Source: Leptospira perdikensis
Lineage (GTDB): Bacteria > Spirochaetota > Leptospiria > Leptospirales > Leptospiraceae
DNA: 64,000 bases
NCBI RefSeq assembly: GCF_004769575.1
Contig: NZ_RQGA01000003.1
Span: 1,116,001-1,180,000 of the forward strand
Direction: 5' to 3'
In this document: piece by piece, positions 17,982 to 26,452 of the stretch
Position numbering within the stretch: position 1 is the stretch's first letter
Layout of the letters: each line of letters opens with the position of its first letter
Notes under the pieces: model-generated
Databases searched by the model: none
What the model was told of the DNA's origin: nothing
Seen by the model: only the letters and a program-made list of their open reading frames with translations
Made by a program: the position numbers and the translations under genes

Positions 17982-19481
17982 CTATTTTTTCACAAGCCTA
18001 AGTTGTAACTTTTTGTTTCTGTCGTAGGCATAAACAGGTAGGATCTCTCCGATACTTTCCCATCCTAGACCCATCCCTTTCCAAATTTGAAAATCGGATT
18101 CGGAAACAAGAAAATATCCTTCCGTGTTTTTTAGATCTTCCCAGGTGATTTCTTGGATCGGTCTGTGATAATAATAAGCAAAACTGGGAATTCCATGCGC
18201 ACCAAATGAATGTAATGTTGTGTTTTCTGGAACAATGGTTTGGATGATATTTGCCACTTTTTTTGTATCGGTTCGTAAGTCTGAAAACTTAGGTAGGATC
18301 ACAAAAGATATAATGGCAATCATTATCAAGGAAACAGTTATGTATATGCGATACATATAGATTTGGTTGTGTTTTCTAGAGAGTTGGTCCCCGAGAAGAA
18401 TGGAAAGAATAGGGTATGCTGAAAGTGGATAGGAAGGAAGTTTACTTGCCAATCCTTCATAAAAAATCCAAGAAAAAACAAGACCTAACAATAAAAATCG
18501 TTTCGAAGTAAAAATATAATCTGCCTCCTTCCATTTCCAAGGAAAAAGATCTTTTGTAATTCCAAATCCGTTGGTTTTGAGTAAAGCAAAAAGTTTCCAT
18601 CCATTTTCGTAAAGAAAGGAAAGGTAAATTCTGGTCCACGGGAATAAGGTAATGAGAAATAACAGAAGATAGGTGCCAGGAGGGCCGGATTGTCCAAAGA
18701 CGGGATCTGTGGCTCGACGAAAGATGTACCAATCCAACATCCATCGAATGAGTTCTCCCTTATCTTTTTGCCAAGAATAATAACCCCAAATAAGAAGGGG
18801 AAGGAGGGCAATAGGAAGCCATAAAAATGGATTCAATTTCCAAACTTGCGATCGGATTTTATTGACACTCAGTAGTAGGATACAAGTTCCTCCAAGAAAA
18901 ATCAGGATGGGTGGTCCTTTGACAAGAAGTCCAAGGCTTACACTGAGCCAAAACAAAAGAACAAATCTTTTTTTGTTGGATTGGATCCAGTGGAAAAGTG
19001 AAACATATCCCAACATTCCAAAAAATACGAGAAGAGAATCCACAAGTGCAATTTTTCCGTTGAGTGGAAAGTACAAAGAAAAACTCAATATACTGAAGGC
19101 ATAAAGTGCCGTTCTTGATCCGTACATAACGTTTGTCAGATGGTATGTTAATAAAGCAGTTCCTAAAATACAAAGGGCTGGGAAAAGTCGTAATACCCAT
19201 TCCGAAACTCCAAAGATTTGGAATAACTTTGAACTAATCCAAAAATGGAGAGGTGGTTTTCTATGAGGTGTGGAGTAAGGAAAATCCTGACTTAGATAAT
19301 CACCAGTCTCCAACATGGAGCGAGAAAAACCGGCGTAAGCTGCTTCATCTTGGTCCACAAGAGGTGAAGAATTCCCGTAGAACAAAAATACAAGCAAGAT
19401 GCAGACTAGAATGAGAAAGGTGCGATGAACCGATAAGAATTTCACAGTCTCAAGGAAGAGAAAGGCCTGCTTGTTTGTCAA
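17982..19481 (-). CDS. ArnT/PMT-like membrane glycosyltransferase (GT39/GT83 type)
   Basis: 499 aa with about ten to twelve hydrophobic helices. The N-terminal periplasmic loop has 'VDQDEAAYAGFSRSM' with the essential Asp-Glu and then 'PHRKPPLHFWI', the signature of dolichyl-phosphate-mannose mannosyltransferase or ArnT-like enzymes, which move a sugar from a polyprenyl-phosphate donor to lipid A or protein on the periplasmic side. The sugar and acceptor are unknown. The start is uncertain: the TTG used here lacks an obvious ribosome-binding site, and a GTG at 19445 is an alternative. Confidence 0.85.
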   Translation of the reverse strand: MTNKQAFLFLETVKFLSVHRTFLILVCILLVFLFYGNSSPLVDQDEAAYAGFSRSMLETGDYLSQDFPYSTPHRKPPLHFWISSKLFQIFGVSEWVLRLFPALCILGTALLTYHLTNVMYGSRTALYAFSILSFSLYFPLNGKIALVDSLLVFFGMLGYVSLFHWIQSNKKRFVLLFWLSVSLGLLVKGPPILIFLGGTCILLLSVNKIRSQVWKLNPFLWLPIALLPLLIWGYYSWQKDKGELIRWMLDWYIFRRATDPVFGQSGPPGTYLLLFLITLFPWTRIYLSFLYENGWKLFALLKTNGFGITKDLFPWKWKEADYIFTSKRFLLLGLVFSWIFYEGLASKLPSYPLSAYPILSILLGDQLSRKHNQIYMYRIYITVSLIMIAIISFVILPKFSDLRTDTKKVANIIQTIVPENTTLHSFGAHGIPSFAYYYHRPIQEITWEDLKNTEGYFLVSESDFQIWKGMGLGWESIGEILPVYAYDRNKKLQLRLVKK

Positions 19482-19564
19482 AGCAGAATTAATTCCTTTG
19501 TTTTGTATCCATTTTGTAACAAAACTGGAATCAAATTGGAAAGAAAGATCAGTAGAGTTGGATC

Positions 19565-20716
19565 ATGCTTTTCAATGTTCCCGGGCCCATCGTTGACACA
19601 GGTAGGCAAACAGAACAACGACCTTCCCTGTGGAAGTATCGATATCTTCTAGTTCTACTTTCGTTACTCGGAATTTTGGTTGTTTATCAATTAGCAGTTA
19701 TATTACTCCTTCGAAAATCGTTTGTTTTGTCTACTTCCCCTTTTCAAGGAACAACCCTTATCAATCCATACCAAAATTGGAAGGGAGACGGTCAGGAAAA
19801 AATCTCCTTACACGCACATTCTGATGAAGTTTGGTTTACTCCGGAACGACATACGGTGGACGAAATTCAATCGGAATACAAACGAGAAGGTTTTTCGAAT
19901 ATAGCGATCACCGATTATGGACAAATCTCTGAAAGAGAGAACTCCGGCTTCATTCGTGGATTCGAATGGGGACAAAATTTAAAAAAACGTCATCTTCTAA
20001 CAATTGGAATTAAAAAGTCTTTTTATGATTATTTTCCAGTATACGCCACTCGCGAAAACTTAAACTGGGTTATGGATCGTATGAAAAAGTTAGGTGGTTA
20101 TGTCATTATTCCTCACCCTAAACTATTTGATTCATTTTCTAGAGAAGAGATGTCTTCTATCGGTGGGTTTCAAGCTGTAGAAGTATATTCTCCGTTTGGT
20201 GATGATCCAAAGATATTGGATACGCTTCTTAGCCAAGGAAGGAATGTCCATTGTATGGCAAGTGACGACTTACACTATTTTCCTGAAGCTTCTATCAAAC
20301 ATTTTGACCAACCTACTTGGAAAAACATCATTCAAACTTTAGGAAACCAAAGAGGCCGTAAGGGAGAAAGTTTTCTTCGTTATATTGTGACTGCCGAAGG
20401 AATGAAAGATCAAACTTCTGTTTTGGCTTCTCTTGAGTCTGGATCTTTTTATTGTGTTAAAAAATTCTTCCAAGGAGCAGAAGATCCAAAAGTTCCGAAA
20501 GTTCAGGTGACAAAGAAGAATACTATTCAATTGAACTCAAAAGAACGGTATTTGGAGATTCGTTTTATTGGCCAAATGGGAGAAGTTTTACAAGTAAATC
20601 CAGATACAAACAACGCTGAATATACTTTTAAGGAAACGGATTCCTATGTGCGGTTGGAGATGATCGCACTCACAGGTTCCATTCTCTCCAACGCAATTTA
20701 CAGAAATAACAATTAA
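19565..20716 (+). CDS. Membrane-anchored PHP-domain protein
   Basis: 383 aa. One hydrophobic segment lies at about residues 27-50. The following domain begins with 'ISLHAHSDEVWFTPERHTVD', a PHP motif I with metal-binding His-x-His, then 'AITDYGQIS', 'IIPHPKLF' and 'ASDDLHYF', matching PHP motifs II to IV. PHP domains are metal-dependent phosphoesterases. A C-terminal beta-rich region (about 310-383) follows. The membrane anchor suggests activity in the envelope. The substrate is unknown. It is divergent from the glycosyltransferase and is closed by a strong hairpin terminator. Confidence 0.75.
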   Translation: MLFNVPGPIVDTGRQTEQRPSLWKYRYLLVLLSLLGILVVYQLAVILLLRKSFVLSTSPFQGTTLINPYQNWKGDGQEKISLHAHSDEVWFTPERHTVDEIQSEYKREGFSNIAITDYGQISERENSGFIRGFEWGQNLKKRHLLTIGIKKSFYDYFPVYATRENLNWVMDRMKKLGGYVIIPHPKLFDSFSREEMSSIGGFQAVEVYSPFGDDPKILDTLLSQGRNVHCMASDDLHYFPEASIKHFDQPTWKNIIQTLGNQRGRKGESFLRYIVTAEGMKDQTSVLASLESGSFYCVKKFFQGAEDPKVPKVQVTKKNTIQLNSKERYLEIRFIGQMGEVLQVNPDTNNAEYTFKETDSYVRLEMIALTGSILSNAIYRNNN

Positions 20717-20727
20717 ATAACTGAATC

Positions 20728-20755
20728 ACCTAACCTTATTTAAAGGTTAGGTTTT
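20728..20755 (+). terminator. Intrinsic terminator after the PHP-domain gene
   Basis: ACCTAACCTT and AAGGTTAGGT form a perfect 10-bp stem with a 5-nt loop, followed by TTTT on the plus strand. The stem overlaps the last codons and stop of the convergent secreted-protein gene, so the sequence has a double role. Confidence 0.8.
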
Positions 20756-21956
20756 GATCAGAACCGTCAAAGGCATCCAAAAAAGCTTTGGATGTTGTTT
20801 CGTATTGTTTTACCGTTCCGAGGGCAGCTTGTCCTGATATACTTGCACCAAATGCTACGTAGGTTCGATTGAAGGCTTCATCCACAGACATAAAATCAGA
20901 ACCACCAACTGTAGGGCTCGGGTAGTCAGCAGGAACTGCGGCGGCGGCAAGTTGGTCGGTCACATAACCATTGATATTAAAAATTCCATAAGACAACTGT
21001 GCACCAGGCACTGTAGCAACGGAAAGGTTACAAATTGTTTCTGGCCTTGTTGCACTCATGGTAAAGGTTGCTTTAGCGGTCGTTTGGAAAGGAGAGTCAA
21101 ATTTTTGCATATAAGCAAGTGCATAGTAAATTTGGTCACTGGATCCCGTTCCTTGAGCAGTGTTACAGGCTGTCTTTAAATTGTCGAGACTAGTCGCCCC
21201 GGAAGGGTTTACTGCTTTGAGTTTGGTAAAAGTCAAACGGACTACAGAACGAAAACAGAGTTGTCTTCCGGAATCCACTTCTGTAAGAACGACGCGGCCG
21301 TGTTTACTGATCCAACTTGTGTTTTCGGGACCGTTTCTCCAAGTATAGGTTTGGAATTTGGTTCCATAGATGGAATCGTTTCCCGTATAACTTTCGGTGA
21401 TGACATCGCCTACGTTGGCAAAACTTGGATTTCCAAAATCCACCAAACGATAATAAACCAAAGCACCATCATTCCCTAAAGTAGTATTGGGGTCATCAAA
21501 GAACAGTTGTAAGGAGGGAATCGAGGCTCCCGTTTTTTTGATTTCAAAAAAATGGTTAAATGTTTTCGTTCCTGTGTAAGCTGTGGAACTGATCCCCGCA
21601 GTTGGAGTGCTGATTTTGATCGTGAGAGTAGCGGAACCAAAACCGCTTAGGTTAACATTCGTGAGCACATCGTTACGGGGAGCTGAATTATTAAAATAAC
21701 CTGCGTTTTTTAAAGCAAGGATGAGTGAATCGATAATTCCCGAGTTCCCGCGAGCCCAAGTGGCGGACTGGCGTACGAAACCCCAGTTGTCAGCACTGGT
21801 GGCTGACCAAAGTTTTTCCGAACCAATTCCTAAGTGGATGGATTCACTGAAGAGACTAGCGAGTTGTTTGTCTCTGTTGGATCGAGTGAGGCTGTTAAAA
21901 TCAGCAACATGGAGGCTCACCCCTAAAAATAATAAGCAGTATAAAAACTTTTTCAT
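20736..21956 (-). CDS. Putative secreted protein of unknown family
   Basis: I do not recognise this 406-aa protein. 'KKFLYCLLFLGVSLHVAD' is a likely signal peptide. The mature part is rich in Ser, Thr, Asn and Gly with predicted beta structure and four Cys residues, consistent with an exported surface or periplasmic protein. It begins 3 bp after the end of the small lipoprotein and is the last member of a four-gene exported cluster with FecR-like and DUF4384-like proteins. Its last codons lie in a terminator hairpin for the opposite gene. Confidence 0.7.
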   Translation of the reverse strand: MKKFLYCLLFLGVSLHVADFNSLTRSNRDKQLASLFSESIHLGIGSEKLWSATSADNWGFVRQSATWARGNSGIIDSLILALKNAGYFNNSAPRNDVLTNVNLSGFGSATLTIKISTPTAGISSTAYTGTKTFNHFFEIKKTGASIPSLQLFFDDPNTTLGNDGALVYYRLVDFGNPSFANVGDVITESYTGNDSIYGTKFQTYTWRNGPENTSWISKHGRVVLTEVDSGRQLCFRSVVRLTFTKLKAVNPSGATSLDNLKTACNTAQGTGSSDQIYYALAYMQKFDSPFQTTAKATFTMSATRPETICNLSVATVPGAQLSYGIFNINGYVTDQLAAAAVPADYPSPTVGGSDFMSVDEAFNRTYVAFGASISGQAALGTVKQYETTSKAFLDAFDGSDQNLTFK

Positions 21957-21959
21957 GAT

Positions 21960-22163
21960 TTATTCCGCAATTCCCTTCGGAACACAAATGGTAAATCCTG
22001 ACTTAGGTCCAGAACAACCCGCAGCCTGGTTGTAAGCCCAAACGGAAAGTAAAAGGGCACTGAGTAGATCTTCTTTTTTATTGTCTTCTTTTTCGAACAA
22101 GGAACAAGCGAGAAGAGTGCTGAGTCCTAAAAGGGCGATGGATTTAAGGATAAGAGTTCTCAT
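21960..22163 (-). CDS. Small putative lipoprotein
   Basis: 67 aa starting 'MRTLILKSIALLGLSTLLAC', a clean lipoprotein signal peptide with lipobox LLAC. The mature part is charged ('KEDNKKEDLL'), then has 'AAGCSGPKSGFTICVPKG' with two Cys that may pair. I do not recognise a family. A TTG at 22199 would extend it by 12 residues. The ATG and its AAAGG lie inside a perfect inverted repeat (22159-22187), so its translation may be controlled. It sits between the DUF4384-like gene and the secreted-protein gene. Confidence 0.65.
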   Translation of the reverse strand: MRTLILKSIALLGLSTLLACSLFEKEDNKKEDLLSALLLSVWAYNQAAGCSGPKSGFTICVPKGIAE

Positions 22164-22187
22164 ACCTTTAATAACAAAAGGTATGAG
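22159..22187 (-). promoter_or_regulatory. Perfect 11-bp inverted repeat covering a start codon
   Basis: CTCATACCTTT and AAAGGTATGAG pair perfectly around a 7-nt loop. On the minus strand the 3' arm contains both AAAGG and the ATG of the small lipoprotein. The hairpin could hide the ribosome-binding site until the upstream gene's ribosomes or another factor open it. There is no T-run, so termination is less likely. Confidence 0.55.
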
Positions 22188-22203
22188 AGGATTTTGCAAG
22201 GAT

Positions 22204-23124
22204 TTATCGAGAGAGGATTTGGTATTCCCACTCCATGACAGGAGTTTGTTCGATGGGGGCAGTGAGACTGTTCGTTACCATTACCATTGATCTTGCGGTT
22301 GTTTTGGTTCCTGTGACAGCTGGAGGTAGAAGTCTATAAAACGAATCTTCTTTCTTTCCACGGAGTTGGAATTCCTTCCATTCTTCCCGAGAAGCAAAAG
22401 CTCTGATTCGGTCTTTGGATGGAGAAGAAGCTGCTTTGAAGGATATACGTTTGTCGGGAATGGTTACCTTGTCGCCTTTACGAACAAAATTGTCGTTTTG
22501 GATTTGGTTAGGGAAAAGGAGGACTGGTTCCCCTTTTTGATTTTCTGGAACGAGAACTACATACACATAATTGTCTTCTGTGGATTCAATTTCGAAACGA
22601 ATGGGTTCCCCAGCCACATAGGTGGGTTTTAGGGAATTGATTTTCAGTTGGGAGTTGGATCCTGTTCCTGTTTCGGAAAGAGCTAAGTAGATATTCTTCT
22701 TATCTAAAAATCCAAGGAAGTCGGATACAAGTGTTTTTGAAAGGCTTTCGGGGAGAGAGTTTCTGTATTCTAGTTTTTGGTGGAGGACATCTACAAAGGA
22801 TATCACAGCCTGTCCATCTTCTGTAGAAACAAGAATGAGTTTATCCGTACCAGCGAGATTTTGTAGACTTTCGATTGTTTTCGGAGATGGGTTTCCTTCT
22901 TTGTCGAATTCCCAAACCTTTGTATCTGTCCCTTTTAAAGGAAGAGAGACCATCCCTCTTGAAGTAGAGTGGATTTGTTCTTTGATAAAATCGCGTAGAG
23001 CAATGTTATCCTCTGTTTGGGATATGGCTTCTACAGCAATCTTATAAACAGGGAGTTTTCCCAACTTATCCGAAGAAAAGAGGGAAAGGGAAATAACAGA
23101 AAAGAGAATTAGAAACTGTCTCAT
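22204..23124 (-). CDS. Exported DUF4384-domain protein
   Basis: 306 aa with a signal peptide ('RQFLILFSVISLSLFSSD'). The C-terminal half (about 165-300) has the DUF4384 pattern: 'GEPIRFEIESTEDNYVYVV', then 'EPVLLFPNQIQNDNFVRKGD' and 'KVTIPD', which in other bacteria form periplasmic beta-sandwich domains. The N-terminal half, with a 'LILVSTEDG' strand, resembles a caspase-like or receiver-like core but lacks catalytic residues I could identify. It follows the FecR-like gene by 2 bp, so they are probably co-expressed. Confidence 0.7.
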   Translation of the reverse strand: MRQFLILFSVISLSLFSSDKLGKLPVYKIAVEAISQTEDNIALRDFIKEQIHSTSRGMVSLPLKGTDTKVWEFDKEGNPSPKTIESLQNLAGTDKLILVSTEDGQAVISFVDVLHQKLEYRNSLPESLSKTLVSDFLGFLDKKNIYLALSETGTGSNSQLKINSLKPTYVAGEPIRFEIESTEDNYVYVVLVPENQKGEPVLLFPNQIQNDNFVRKGDKVTIPDKRISFKAASSPSKDRIRAFASREEWKEFQLRGKKEDSFYRLLPPAVTGTKTTARSMVMVTNSLTAPIEQTPVMEWEYQILSR

Positions 23125-23126
23125 GA

Positions 23127-23858
23127 TCAGTCTACCTTTCCTTGTCCTTTGTAATCATTCATGAGTTGGTCATTTTTTTCGTATTGTTCTTTGATACGTT
23201 GGTAGTTTTCTTCTTTGATTGCTTTGAACTCTTCGAAGATGCGCATTTTTTCTTTTACAAATTCATCCAAGATTTGTTTTTTCAAATCTTTTCCGGAAAC
23301 GAGGACTTCTTCATTTTCTGCAACGAGAGTTTGTTTTCCTTTTTTGTCAGGGCTTACGGCAACCGTTCCTTCGTTTACATAAACTCCTGTTTCTACTTTG
23401 TTTAGGTCTTCGTCCACCCCACCAACTTCAGGAGTAGCGGCAAGGAACTCGGTTCCCCTAACACCGGCAACAAAACTAGGATTGACTACACTGAGTTGGT
23501 TTTGGCTTGGAACTCCCGAGGTCGGTTTGTGAGCTTTTACAAATAATTTTCCGCCGACTAGTTTCAATGTAGTGGATTTTGATTTGGGATTGAGTAGGTC
23601 TTCGATTTGGATAGAGGAAAACTTGGACAAACGTACGGTCGCCTGAGTGGCCAGTTGGATCTCGCAAGTTCCATCCTCCGTTGTGATGGTATCTCCTTTT
23701 TTTAGGATACTACCTAACTTTACTGGCTCTTTCGCTTTTTTGAACCGTGGTCCTGATAGGTAGTTTGTTCCTTGGACGAAACTGATGATCCCCACTTCAT
23801 CCGCAATTAGGGTGGAGGTTACAAAAAGAAACAGAATGGAAACTACGAATCGAATCAT
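23127..23858 (-). CDS. FecR-domain secreted protein
   Basis: 243 aa from the ATG at 23858, which gives the signal peptide 'RFVVSILFLFVTSTLIADE'. A longer frame begins at 23918. The FecR-like domain (about 25-170) includes 'LKKGDTITTEDGTCEIQLA', 'TLKLVGGKLFVKA' and 'AGVRGTEFLA', the typical glycine-rich end of the family. The C-terminal 60 residues are highly charged and probably coiled coil ('VKEKMRIFEEFKAIKEENYQ'). FecR domains here usually serve as periplasmic sensors or scaffolds; without a sigma factor nearby, a structural role is more likely. Confidence 0.8.
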   Translation of the reverse strand: MIRFVVSILFLFVTSTLIADEVGIISFVQGTNYLSGPRFKKAKEPVKLGSILKKGDTITTEDGTCEIQLATQATVRLSKFSSIQIEDLLNPKSKSTTLKLVGGKLFVKAHKPTSGVPSQNQLSVVNPSFVAGVRGTEFLAATPEVGGVDEDLNKVETGVYVNEGTVAVSPDKKGKQTLVAENEEVLVSGKDLKKQILDEFVKEKMRIFEEFKAIKEENYQRIKEQYEKNDQLMNDYKGQGKVD

Positions 23859-23979
23859 GCCACTTTTATAACGGAACTCTCCCGTCTTACAAGCCAAAAA
23901 ACAAAAAAAAAAAATCAAAAAATCCCTACAAAAGAGTCACTCTGGAACCAACCGAAGAATTCATCACCTATCCTTTGAT

Positions 23980-24351
23980 ATGTGGCATAAGATTTGGACT
24001 CTTTGGATTTTGGTCGGAAGCCTTTCTACTTCCTTACATGCAGAGGGGGAATTGTTATGGGAAGACTGTGTTTGGATTGGAATGGAGAGAAATGGGGTTT
24101 TGGGTTTGGAACAATCCTGTCAACCTGGTAAGTGTGAAGATCTTAAATTCCCGATTGAATACTTAAGTTGTGATACAAGCTTTCATCCAAGTGATAGTGA
24201 ATATCATTTATCTTTTACTATTGGAAATAGATACTATGATTTCCTTAATGTTAATAAAAATGAAAAACATCTTTCGATAGAATATGATGGAACAATTAAA
24301 CCACAAATTAGGAACGGATTTGATCTTTACCTAGTGCCACCACCCCAATAA
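23980..24351 (+). CDS. Small exported protein of unknown function
   Basis: 123 aa. 'KIWTLWILVGSLSTSLHA' is a plausible signal peptide with cleavage before Glu-Gly-Glu. Four Cys ('WEDCVWIG', 'EQSCQPGKCED', 'LSCDTSF') may form two disulfides. No family is recognised. The C-terminus 'VPPPQ' runs straight into a palindromic repeat region, so the true end may have been altered by that element. It is divergent from the FecR-like gene with a long A-rich stretch between. Confidence 0.5.
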   Translation: MWHKIWTLWILVGSLSTSLHAEGELLWEDCVWIGMERNGVLGLEQSCQPGKCEDLKFPIEYLSCDTSFHPSDSEYHLSFTIGNRYYDFLNVNKNEKHLSIEYDGTIKPQIRNGFDLYLVPPPQ

Positions 24352-24353
24352 TC

Positions 24354-24415
24354 CCGCGCCAGCGATTGCAGCGGAAATCCTTTCGCATAGCGAAAGATTG
24401 GAGCGTAAAGCGCGG
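24354..24415. repeat. REP-like palindromic element
   Basis: An extended imperfect hairpin has outer arms CCGCGC and GCGCGG and an inner arm CTTTCGC-ATA-GCGAAAG that is perfect. It is markedly more GC-rich than the surroundings and begins just after the stop of the small exported gene. This is the kind of dispersed palindrome that recurs in intergenic regions, but recurrence in the genome cannot be seen from this window. Confidence 0.6.
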
Positions 24416-24502
24416 TCGCATGGTGGGATAAAAGTTTTCTCCACCAAACGATTGCGAGGCGCTCAAGTTCGATACCCACAAATCCTTATTCACCGTTCCC
24501 AA

Positions 24503-24594
24503 GTTCCCTGTTCCCCTCTGATGCGAGGCCAGAGATAGACGTAGCTTTCAGTCGGAGCCGGATTTTCGGCTGGGAGGAGTGGGGAATCGGGAAC
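24503..24594. repeat. Large inverted repeat at the 3' end of the cyclase gene
   Basis: GTTCCCTGTTCCCC at 24503-24516 pairs 12 of 14 with GGGGAATCGGGAAC at 24581-24594. An inner hairpin AGCCG-GATTTT-CGGCT lies at 24556-24571. The whole sits immediately after the cyclase stop codon and could stabilise or end its transcript. The rest of 24352-24595 has no credible gene. Confidence 0.5.
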
Positions 24595-24595
24595 T

Positions 24596-26452
24596 TTATA
24601 CTTTCCAAACATAAACAAAATCGGTTCTGTCTGCCCAGGGGAGAGGGAATTCGGTTTTGTGAAGTTTGATGGATTCAGCTCGTAGGTATTCGCGGATGTC
24701 GCGGTCACGGAAGATGGTTTCACTAAAGGATACTTCGCCGGAGTTGGTTACCGATTGGATTTTGGCTGTATAGTTGACTGTGTTTCCGAAGTAATCGATA
24801 TTACTGTTTAGGTTCACCGCCAGACAGTTTCCTGTATGGATTGAGATTCGTATCCTAACAGGCGTATGTTGGTTTTCTGGGTGAAACCATTCCTGCATTT
24901 CTTTCGCTGCCTTTAATGCCTGTAAGGGGCTAGAAAAACTAGCCATCACCGCATCACCAATTGTTTTTACCACAACCCCTCGAAAGTTTTGGATGATTTG
25001 GTTTGTTTTGATAAAATGTTCTCTCACTTGTAAAAAAGCACCATGATCCCCTTCGGATTCATAGAACTTAGTCGAACCAACTATGTCTGTGAATAAGATG
25101 GTTTTGATTCCTATATCAAGTTGTAGATTGGTGGCAATGGCTTCTTCAGAAAAAAGATCTCGAAATTCTTGGTAATTGAAAATTTCGGATGGTCTAAGGC
25201 TTGTTTGGTCTTCGCTTCTTTCTTCTAAGATGATGGTAACATCGGATTCGGATTCGTTTTCAAACACTAAATTTGGTTTTGGAGAAACCTTGATTTCTTC
25301 TTCTTTGGTTTCAGGAAGCCATAAAATATCTGTTTGTGGGTATGAGGATTTGATATCCACTAGTCGGTATTTTTTGTCGCCTTTTTTCCGCAGACGAAAA
25401 ACACCTGATCCAATGAGCAAACTTGCCGAATAGGATTTTTTCGCAGGAATCGTTTTTGTCAGTAGGATATGTTGTTTGGTCGCCGGTTCTGCTGCACAAA
25501 AAAATTGTTTTTCTATGATTCGGATGCTTGGGTGGAGGTGAAAGGTTACTTCAATAGAGTTCACTCCAGTGGTATCAAAATCAATTTCACAAACTTCGCA
25601 TTCGTCTTTGGCTGGTAAATCGCTAAGTCGAGTTAGGCTTGTTCGAACTCCACGACAATGTGGACAGACAATATCCCAACTGAGAGTGAAAATTCCCAAT
25701 CGGCAGCCCTGTAAAAATAAAAAAAGAATTTCGTCGGGATCTAGGTCTAAATTTCGGCTAACTTCTTTAATGCGAATCCGATCAAGTTCGTTATCAGATG
25801 CCGTTTTGATCCAATCGAAAATTGCTTTAACTGATTCTTTAGAAATACCTTTGTTGATTAGGTTTTGTGTTTCTTTGTCTAGTTTTTCGGGATGAATCCA
25901 TTGGGCTTCTGGAACAAAAGAAAACTCTTTACCGGGGACCACTGCCTTTTTTGGTTTTTTACGTTTGATCTCTTCTGCGATGTCATTCAAAGCTTTGCGA
26001 AAAGAAATTTCCAATTTTGGCATTGCATATTGCAAAAGTTTTCTCATAAAGAAATTTCGAGGAATCCAGCCAAAATATAAATAAACCTTACATCTAGATT
26101 CACCTAACGTTTCTAAAATGATTCGACTGCGAACATAATGTCCAAATCCTTTGCTGTAAATCCTTGCATTACCTATTTCTTTGAGATACTCCCATTCCCA
26201 AGGGACTTCTTCCCATTCTAATCGAAAACCAACTTGCCTGGTTTTTCCCATTAGCTTTCCGTTTTGTTCCTGGTAGTCATATCTTGGCATACCAACCCTT
26301 TTGTTGAGGGCCGAAGTATCGATCAAATGTGGCCACATTTCTTCCCTAGTGACAGGTAGGTCAAATTCCCAAAGAGAATCCATGGGAGTTGCGAGATTTT
26401 TCCAACGATCTTCCCAAGGGTATTTTTGTAGTAAGGATTGTAAATCGATCAT
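24596..26452 (-). CDS. Class III adenylate cyclase with START-like N-terminal domain
   Basis: 618 aa. The N-terminal part (about 25-170) looks like a START/SRPBCC lipid-binding domain, the middle has a Cys-x2-Cys...Cys-x2-Cys zinc-like patch ('CPHCRG', 'CEVCE'), and the C-terminal part (about 445-600) is a class III cyclase. Metal Asps are Asp456 in 'FTDIVGST' and Asp500 in 'KTIGDAVMA'. Lys496 and Asp553 ('IDYFG') are the adenine-specifying pair, so cAMP is expected. The transition-state Asn560 is kept but the usual Arg is Lys564. It overlaps the GH5 gene by ATGA. Its ligand is unknown. Confidence 0.85.
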   Translation of the reverse strand: MIDLQSLLQKYPWEDRWKNLATPMDSLWEFDLPVTREEMWPHLIDTSALNKRVGMPRYDYQEQNGKLMGKTRQVGFRLEWEEVPWEWEYLKEIGNARIYSKGFGHYVRSRIILETLGESRCKVYLYFGWIPRNFFMRKLLQYAMPKLEISFRKALNDIAEEIKRKKPKKAVVPGKEFSFVPEAQWIHPEKLDKETQNLINKGISKESVKAIFDWIKTASDNELDRIRIKEVSRNLDLDPDEILFLFLQGCRLGIFTLSWDIVCPHCRGVRTSLTRLSDLPAKDECEVCEIDFDTTGVNSIEVTFHLHPSIRIIEKQFFCAAEPATKQHILLTKTIPAKKSYSASLLIGSGVFRLRKKGDKKYRLVDIKSSYPQTDILWLPETKEEEIKVSPKPNLVFENESESDVTIILEERSEDQTSLRPSEIFNYQEFRDLFSEEAIATNLQLDIGIKTILFTDIVGSTKFYESEGDHGAFLQVREHFIKTNQIIQNFRGVVVKTIGDAVMASFSSPLQALKAAKEMQEWFHPENQHTPVRIRISIHTGNCLAVNLNSNIDYFGNTVNYTAKIQSVTNSGEVSFSETIFRDRDIREYLRAESIKLHKTEFPLPWADRTDFVYVWKV

